From Methanomassiliicoccaceae archaeon (GTDB lineage Archaea; Thermoplasmatota; Thermoplasmata; Methanomassiliicoccales; Methanomethylophilaceae): a stretch of 15,806 nucleotides of DNA. The notes under the pieces were generated by a model. That model was given only the letters and a program-made list of their open reading frames with translations. It made no database searches and had not been told where the DNA came from. The stretch is taken from contig WRNI01000024.1 of assembly GCA_009776695.1 (NCBI GenBank), forward strand, positions 1-15,806. The letters are read 5' to 3'. The position numbers and the translations under genes were made by a program. Each line of letters opens with the position of its first letter. The stretch's first letter is position 1. Below, in pieces: positions 12,066 to 15,806 of this stretch.

Positions 12066-14564
12066 TCACTTGCGTATGATGAACCCTACGGCAAGCAGAG
12101 CGACGAACACCAGGACGGCCGCCACCACGATGATCACGGTCGTGTTGTCCGAATCATCGGATGCGGCAGCCGGCTCGATGACCGGGCCGACTGTCGGGTC
12201 ACCGATCTGCATGATCAGAGAGCTGTTGCGCGCCGTGGCGCCCGACCCTATGTCCACGTCGATCGGACCGCTGTATTCCCTCAGTCCGGTCAGAGTGACC
12301 TCGTACTCATAGCCGTATCCTCCGTTCTCCTCCCACCTGTAGTCCCCGTAGACATCCAGGTCGAGCACTTTCGTGACGGTCGACGCATACACGGTACGGT
12401 CCACGCTGACCTGTCTGATCGAGACGCTGACAACTGTGCCGTCACCTACGGTCACCGATACAGCGCTCGGATCGATCCCGACCGACCTCATCGCGAACGT
12501 CACCGATTCGCCGACATTCAGCGAGACGGCCGCCGGGACGTTCGCGGTTATCACGGGAGTGTTGCTCTTGCTGAGGTTCCATACCTGACACCCGTTGAAC
12601 GGGTTCGCCGTCAGCAGGAGCAGCCCGTTCTCAGTTGGCAGGAGAACACGTCCGCCGTAGTTGGTCGCGTCGCCGAGACCGTTGACTGTATACGGCAACC
12701 ATGTGAACCCGTCGTCCGTATAGAACAGGTCGAATCCCGCGGGGTCCGCCGTGTCGTTGACGTACTTGGTGAACGTGAACACCGCTGACAGCGTCTCGAA
12801 CATCGCCTGCGCCTTCGCGGCGGTAAGACCGGACAGCATGTTATACATACCGACGATCGAGTTATAGATGTCCATGAAGTTCGCGATGCTTACCTGACCG
12901 GCCACGCTCTGCAGTACTGTTACGACGTCCGTCGCCATCTGCTCAAGTATCGTCTGTATCGCCGCGGTGTTCCCGCCCATGACCGCCGCCGCAATGTTAC
13001 CTGCGGATGCGGTGACGATGCCGGTGATCGTGTTAACGGCTGCCGCATAATCTATTCCCGTCAGATTGTCCAAAGCTGCGGACAGACCGCCGGTGAACCC
13101 GGTGGCCGACATGAGGATCGCGGCTATGTCGCTGTTCTGCGTAAGCATGTTCAGAACGATCGCCTGGAACACGTCGGGATAGTCCACGAAACTGTTACGG
13201 AATATGCCCATGTCCCATGTGCTTGCCCATAACCTTCCGTTCTCATCCTGCGCCATCCACCATACGTACATGTTGGGCATCAGGCTCGGTAATGCATTGA
13301 GACCGGGGAAGAACCCGCCGCCCAGATTACCCGCGTTGGGAACATTGTTCCCGTCGGAATCGTGCGCCACGTTGCCGACCAGCCGGTCGCCCACGACCAC
13401 TTCCCATTCATCGTCCGCGGTGAAACGGTATATCGCCGCGGGGCAGTACGTCTCGTTGAAGTTCGTCTCCATGATGGCCGCGCTCTGAGGCAGCATATTG
13501 AGTGCCAGAAGGCTCACGCCTATCGCAAGCTGACCGAGGAACACCGGCCCGTTGGCGAATGTTGACACGTAAACGTAATCAACACCGTCGAACGTCGCCA
13601 GGAAAGGCGACGCGGCAACGTGCCCCGCGATGTCCAGCCCTGACGGATACTGCGTTCCCGCCATATCGCCTACGATCATATCGGTGTCGTATCCTCCGAG
13701 GCCGTCATCCGTCAGCTTGATCACCATGAATCCCATTCCGGTGACGAATGCGTAAAGGCTGCCGTTGAATCCGATAATGTCCCAGACATAATTGTCCGCC
13801 GTGAACCCGTAATCCAGCGCGAGATCGGCCACGAGGTCCCAGCCGTCGTACTCGCCGACGGCCGCCGCGACCGTCGGCGTAAGGGACATCAGTCCCGTGC
13901 CGTCGGTGCAGTATATCTTGGAATCGAATGTGCCCACGTAAAGCAGATCGTCAATAATGCAGGCGGCACGGAAGTATTCCGCTCCGCCGCTCAGAATAGG
14001 CGCCCAGAGGATCACTTCCGGCTCATCGCCGTACTGGAAGTCGGGACCGAAGCGGTACACCGCGGAATAATCATAACCGTCGCCGGTGTTGGTCAGCCCC
14101 GCGAATACGTAAAGGTCGTCGTTGAAGACGATCATCTTCCTGTAACCGCTGAACGCATCGTTCTCATACATCAGTTCCCAATCGCCGGATTCATCCATAT
14201 TGTAACGGAATATCTTTCCCGCGTGGTCCGGGCTTACGGCCGGTATCCCCAGCAGAGCGTTCATATAGGCCGGCGCGCCGGCGACCGCCAGGAGATATCC
14301 TCCCAGGTCACGGTTTGAACCTACCCAGAGATAATCGCCGTCATCCTGCTCGAAGACGGCCGTGCACCATGCATAGCTGTTGTGCCTGTCGGCGTCAATG
14401 CCGTCCACCCATACGCCGCTGACCCTTGTTGAGTCGGTCAGGCGCTCCGCGGCGGATGCATTGACTGCGGGCACAACCACCGCCGTCAGCATGACGGCGG
14501 CTACCAATAACGCAAATAACCATCCTTTCGGTCTTGCTTTTGTTATTTCTTCGCTGTTCCCCAT
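12066..14564 (-). CDS. Large secreted surface protein: propeller-like repeats, helical insert, Ig-like domain, C-terminal anchor
   Basis: An 832-residue protein. Residues 1-38 hold a signal peptide (KGWLFALLVAAVMLTAVVVP, then NASAAE). Residues about 60-455 contain propeller-like blades of the type YLWVGSN, LYVFAGL, LLYVGTFDSKIY, SLYAFVTGM, YVYVSTF and RLWASTWDMGIF. Residues about 463-605 are an Ala-rich helical insert with no aromatic blade motifs. Another blade resumes at about 608 (FDLFYTDDGFTWLPY, LLLLTANPFNGCQVW). Residues about 668-780 look like an Ig-type beta domain, and 808-830 is the TM with tail IIRK. Ligand and function are not identifiable. GAAGGAAAGCAA upstream of ATG 14564 is a good ribosome-binding site; an upstream in-frame ATG at 14654 adds a non-signal-like N-terminus. 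It is a paralog of the gene at 14780. Confidence 0.82.
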   Translation of the reverse strand: MGNSEEITKARPKGWLFALLVAAVMLTAVVVPAVNASAAERLTDSTRVSGVWVDGIDADRHNSYAWCTAVFEQDDGDYLWVGSNRDLGGYLLAVAGAPAYMNALLGIPAVSPDHAGKIFRYNMDESGDWELMYENDAFSGYRKMIVFNDDLYVFAGLTNTGDGYDYSAVYRFGPDFQYGDEPEVILWAPILSGGAEYFRAACIIDDLLYVGTFDSKIYCTDGTGLMSLTPTVAAAVGEYDGWDLVADLALDYGFTADNYVWDIIGFNGSLYAFVTGMGFMVIKLTDDGLGGYDTDMIVGDMAGTQYPSGLDIAGHVAASPFLATFDGVDYVYVSTFANGPVFLGQLAIGVSLLALNMLPQSAAIMETNFNETYCPAAIYRFTADDEWEVVVGDRLVGNVAHDSDGNNVPNAGNLGGGFFPGLNALPSLMPNMYVWWMAQDENGRLWASTWDMGIFRNSFVDYPDVFQAIVLNMLTQNSDIAAILMSATGFTGGLSAALDNLTGIDYAAAVNTITGIVTASAGNIAAAVMGGNTAAIQTILEQMATDVVTVLQSVAGQVSIANFMDIYNSIVGMYNMLSGLTAAKAQAMFETLSAVFTFTKYVNDTADPAGFDLFYTDDGFTWLPYTVNGLGDATNYGGRVLLPTENGLLLLTANPFNGCQVWNLSKSNTPVITANVPAAVSLNVGESVTFAMRSVGIDPSAVSVTVGDGTVVSVSIRQVSVDRTVYASTVTKVLDLDVYGDYRWEENGGYGYEYEVTLTGLREYSGPIDVDIGSGATARNSSLIMQIGDPTVGPVIEPAAASDDSDNTTVIIVVAAVLVFVALLAVGFIIRK

Positions 14565-14582
14565 TTGCTTTCCTTCTGTGCT

Positions 14583-14640
14583 TGTATATAATCGGCCTTC
14601 CGCCAATTGGATACGTATGCGCGTCCGTAATATATAGCAA
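14583..14640 (-). promoter_or_regulatory. Promoter region of the 832-residue surface gene
   Basis: Two minus-strand TATA candidates are present: GCTATATATTACGG at 14625-14638 (start near 14605, leader about 40 nt, keeping the ribosome-binding site) and GATTATATAC at 14583-14592 (too close for the ribosome-binding site to be transcribed). The first is preferred. Confidence 0.45.
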
Positions 14641-14717
14641 CGGCGGTCATGCATCCATCAATATGCCAATAAAACAGAATACGGCCGCCTGCGGTGCTGA
14701 CATGGTCTGCACTGAAC

Positions 14718-14776
14718 AGATGAAATAATGAAAAGGAAAAAAGTTAAAGCGGAGGGGGACCGCCCCCTCCTTTTTT
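14718..14776 (-). terminator. Hairpin terminator of the downstream paralog
   Basis: A perfect 8-bp stem GGAGGGGG / CCCCCTCC (14751-14758, 14763-14770). On the minus strand it is followed by GCTTTAACTTTTTTCCTTTTC. The flank next to the stop codon (CTCCTTTTTTCGTTCACTTG) matches the one at 12053-12072, so the terminator was copied with the gene. Confidence 0.65.
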
Positions 14777-14779
14777 CGT

Positions 14780-15806
14780 TCACTTGCGCATCACGACCGC
14801 CGCTCCCAGCAGAGCGACGAATGCCAGAACGGCGACACCGAGGATGATCACGGCGGAATCGTCGGAACTTCCGACACTTCCAGCAATGTGCACGCCGATG
14901 AATCTCTCGGCGCGCATTCCGCCTATCCTTATGTCAACGTCCACAACTCCGTCGAAGTCATCGACGGCGGAGAGCGTCACCTCGTACAGATACACCGGAA
15001 CGAGCTCCGTTGTGCCTTCCTCCACATACCGGTGGTCCCCGGGCAGCAGAGTGACACGGACATCCGGATCATACACGATCATCGGATCGAGTTCCCTGAC
15101 CAGCGCGATCGAGGCATTCAGCTCCGGATGGTCGGTGGTGACCGCCAGCACTCCGGGGTCAAGCCCCACGGACCTTACGAGGAACGTGAACGTCTCTCCC
15201 TTCTTCAGGGTCAGCTCGCCGGGATTGTCCGCTATTATGTTCTGGTCCGAGTCGCCGACCAGCCATATCTGGCAGCCGTTGAACGGATTCGCCGTCAGAA
15301 CGAACAATCCGTACTCAGTGGGCAGGAGAACACGCCCGCCGTAGTTGGCCGGGTCGCCGAATCCTGTCACGGTGTACGGTTTCCATGTGACGCCGTCATC
15401 CGAATAGAACAGATCGAATCCCGCGGGGTTCGTTCTGTCGAAGATGAAGAAGAACGCCGAGAAGAATGCCTCCACGGTCGTCTCCATCGCGGCCAGCGTC
15501 TCCGCCGGGTCTGCAACCATCAGTTCAACGAATCTTATGATCGAAAAGTCCAGTTTGATAAAGAGGAACGGATCGATCACGGATATCGCGTCCCGCAGCG
15601 CGCCGACTATGCCTTCGAACAGGAATTCAAAGACCACGGCCAGCGGCATGCCGCTCAGGACATTGTCCCACGCGGCTTCCAGAAGCGCCATGATCTCCGC
15701 CGATGCCGTTTCGAACTCCAGTTCCGACAGGTTGTCCATGACCGCTTTGATGTCGCTGTACACCTCTGTTATGGCGGGCAGCACTTCCGGCGATGAGAAG
15801 CTGAGC
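14780..15806 (-). CDS. Paralogous large surface protein, C-terminal part (continues past window)
   Basis: The last 341 residues of a protein related to the one at 12066-14564, open to the right edge, so the start is not seen. It begins inside the helical region (EVLPAITEVYSDIKAVMDNL and on). It then has FDLFYSDDGVTWKPYTVTG, GGRVLLPTEYGLFVLTANPF and NGCQIW, closely matching the paralog. An Ig-like domain follows (GETFTFLVRSVGLDPGVLAV; YLYEVTLSAVDDFDGVVDVD), then a TM (VIILGVAVLAFVALLGAAVV) and tail MRK. The helical part is diverged in sequence while the blade after it is well conserved. Tandem same-strand arrangement indicates duplication. Function unknown. Confidence 0.8.
   Translation of the reverse strand, partial: LSFSSPEVLPAITEVYSDIKAVMDNLSELEFETASAEIMALLEAAWDNVLSGMPLAVVFEFLFEGIVGALRDAISVIDPFLFIKLDFSIIRFVELMVADPAETLAAMETTVEAFFSAFFFIFDRTNPAGFDLFYSDDGVTWKPYTVTGFGDPANYGGRVLLPTEYGLFVLTANPFNGCQIWLVGDSDQNIIADNPGELTLKKGETFTFLVRSVGLDPGVLAVTTDHPELNASIALVRELDPMIVYDPDVRVTLLPGDHRYVEEGTTELVPVYLYEVTLSAVDDFDGVVDVDIRIGGMRAERFIGVHIAGSVGSSDDSAVIILGVAVLAFVALLGAAVVMRK

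Noticed and set aside
14888..15796. 302-codon open frame on the plus strand
   Set aside because: It is antisense to the well-supported surface paralog, lacks recognisable domains and is rich in His/Arg, as expected for a shadow of a GC-rich gene.

Overview
The window looks like chromosomal DNA of a methanogenic archaeon of the Thermoplasmatota, most likely Methanomassiliicoccales. The supports are: a 23S rRNA gene 5' end with its own promoters and no 16S gene upstream (unlinked rRNA genes are typical of Thermoplasmata); AT-rich archaeal TATA boxes about 25-30 nt upstream of predicted starts, several of them leaderless; an archaeal DUF61/UPF0216 protein; an archaeal-type tRNA-Gln(TTG); NifB; and several signal-peptide proteins with a C-terminal membrane anchor and a short basic tail. 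The order-level placement is inference.

Layout. 1-70 (minus) is the 5' end of 23S rRNA, followed upstream by a leader of about 170 nt and two TATA boxes. 444-2339 is a small AT-richer island: a short ribbon-helix-helix regulator (minus) and a seven-repeat RCC1 surface protein (plus), divergently transcribed around a repeat-rich operator. It is bounded by 40-bp identical direct repeats that are the 3' end of the DUF61 gene. The intact DUF61 gene lies at the right edge and a 26-codon remnant at the left edge, the arrangement left by site-specific integration into a gene 3' end. 2293-4032 holds DUF61 and nifB, divergent from a nearly symmetric promoter. 4090-4133 is a tandem array of palindromes upstream of a short, bacterial-looking alaS (4253-6025). 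Convergent to alaS is an operon of a 57-residue Cys-rich protein and a HEAT-repeat protein, and divergent from that is a DUF2130 coiled-coil protein. Then come a four-TM protein, a fluoride riboswitch with its Fluc/CrcB channel, and tRNA-Gln on the opposite strand.

9851 to the end is a surface-protein region: a 412-residue anchored secreted protein, a 254-residue N-anchored protein with an Asp/Gly-rich stalk, and two tandem paralogous large proteins (propeller-like repeats interrupted by a helical insert, an Ig-like domain and a C-terminal TM), the second cut by the window edge. With the RCC1 protein, five genes encode cell-surface or secreted products, which suggests investment in contact with a host or other cells (inference).

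Most genes are single units or two-gene operons. Several end at GC-rich hairpins followed by T or pyrimidine tracts. The most notable items are the 1849-bp DUF61-flanked unit, the alaS without a C-terminal domain, the operator arrays, the Fluc with an altered Phe motif under a fluoride riboswitch, and the tandem surface paralogs.
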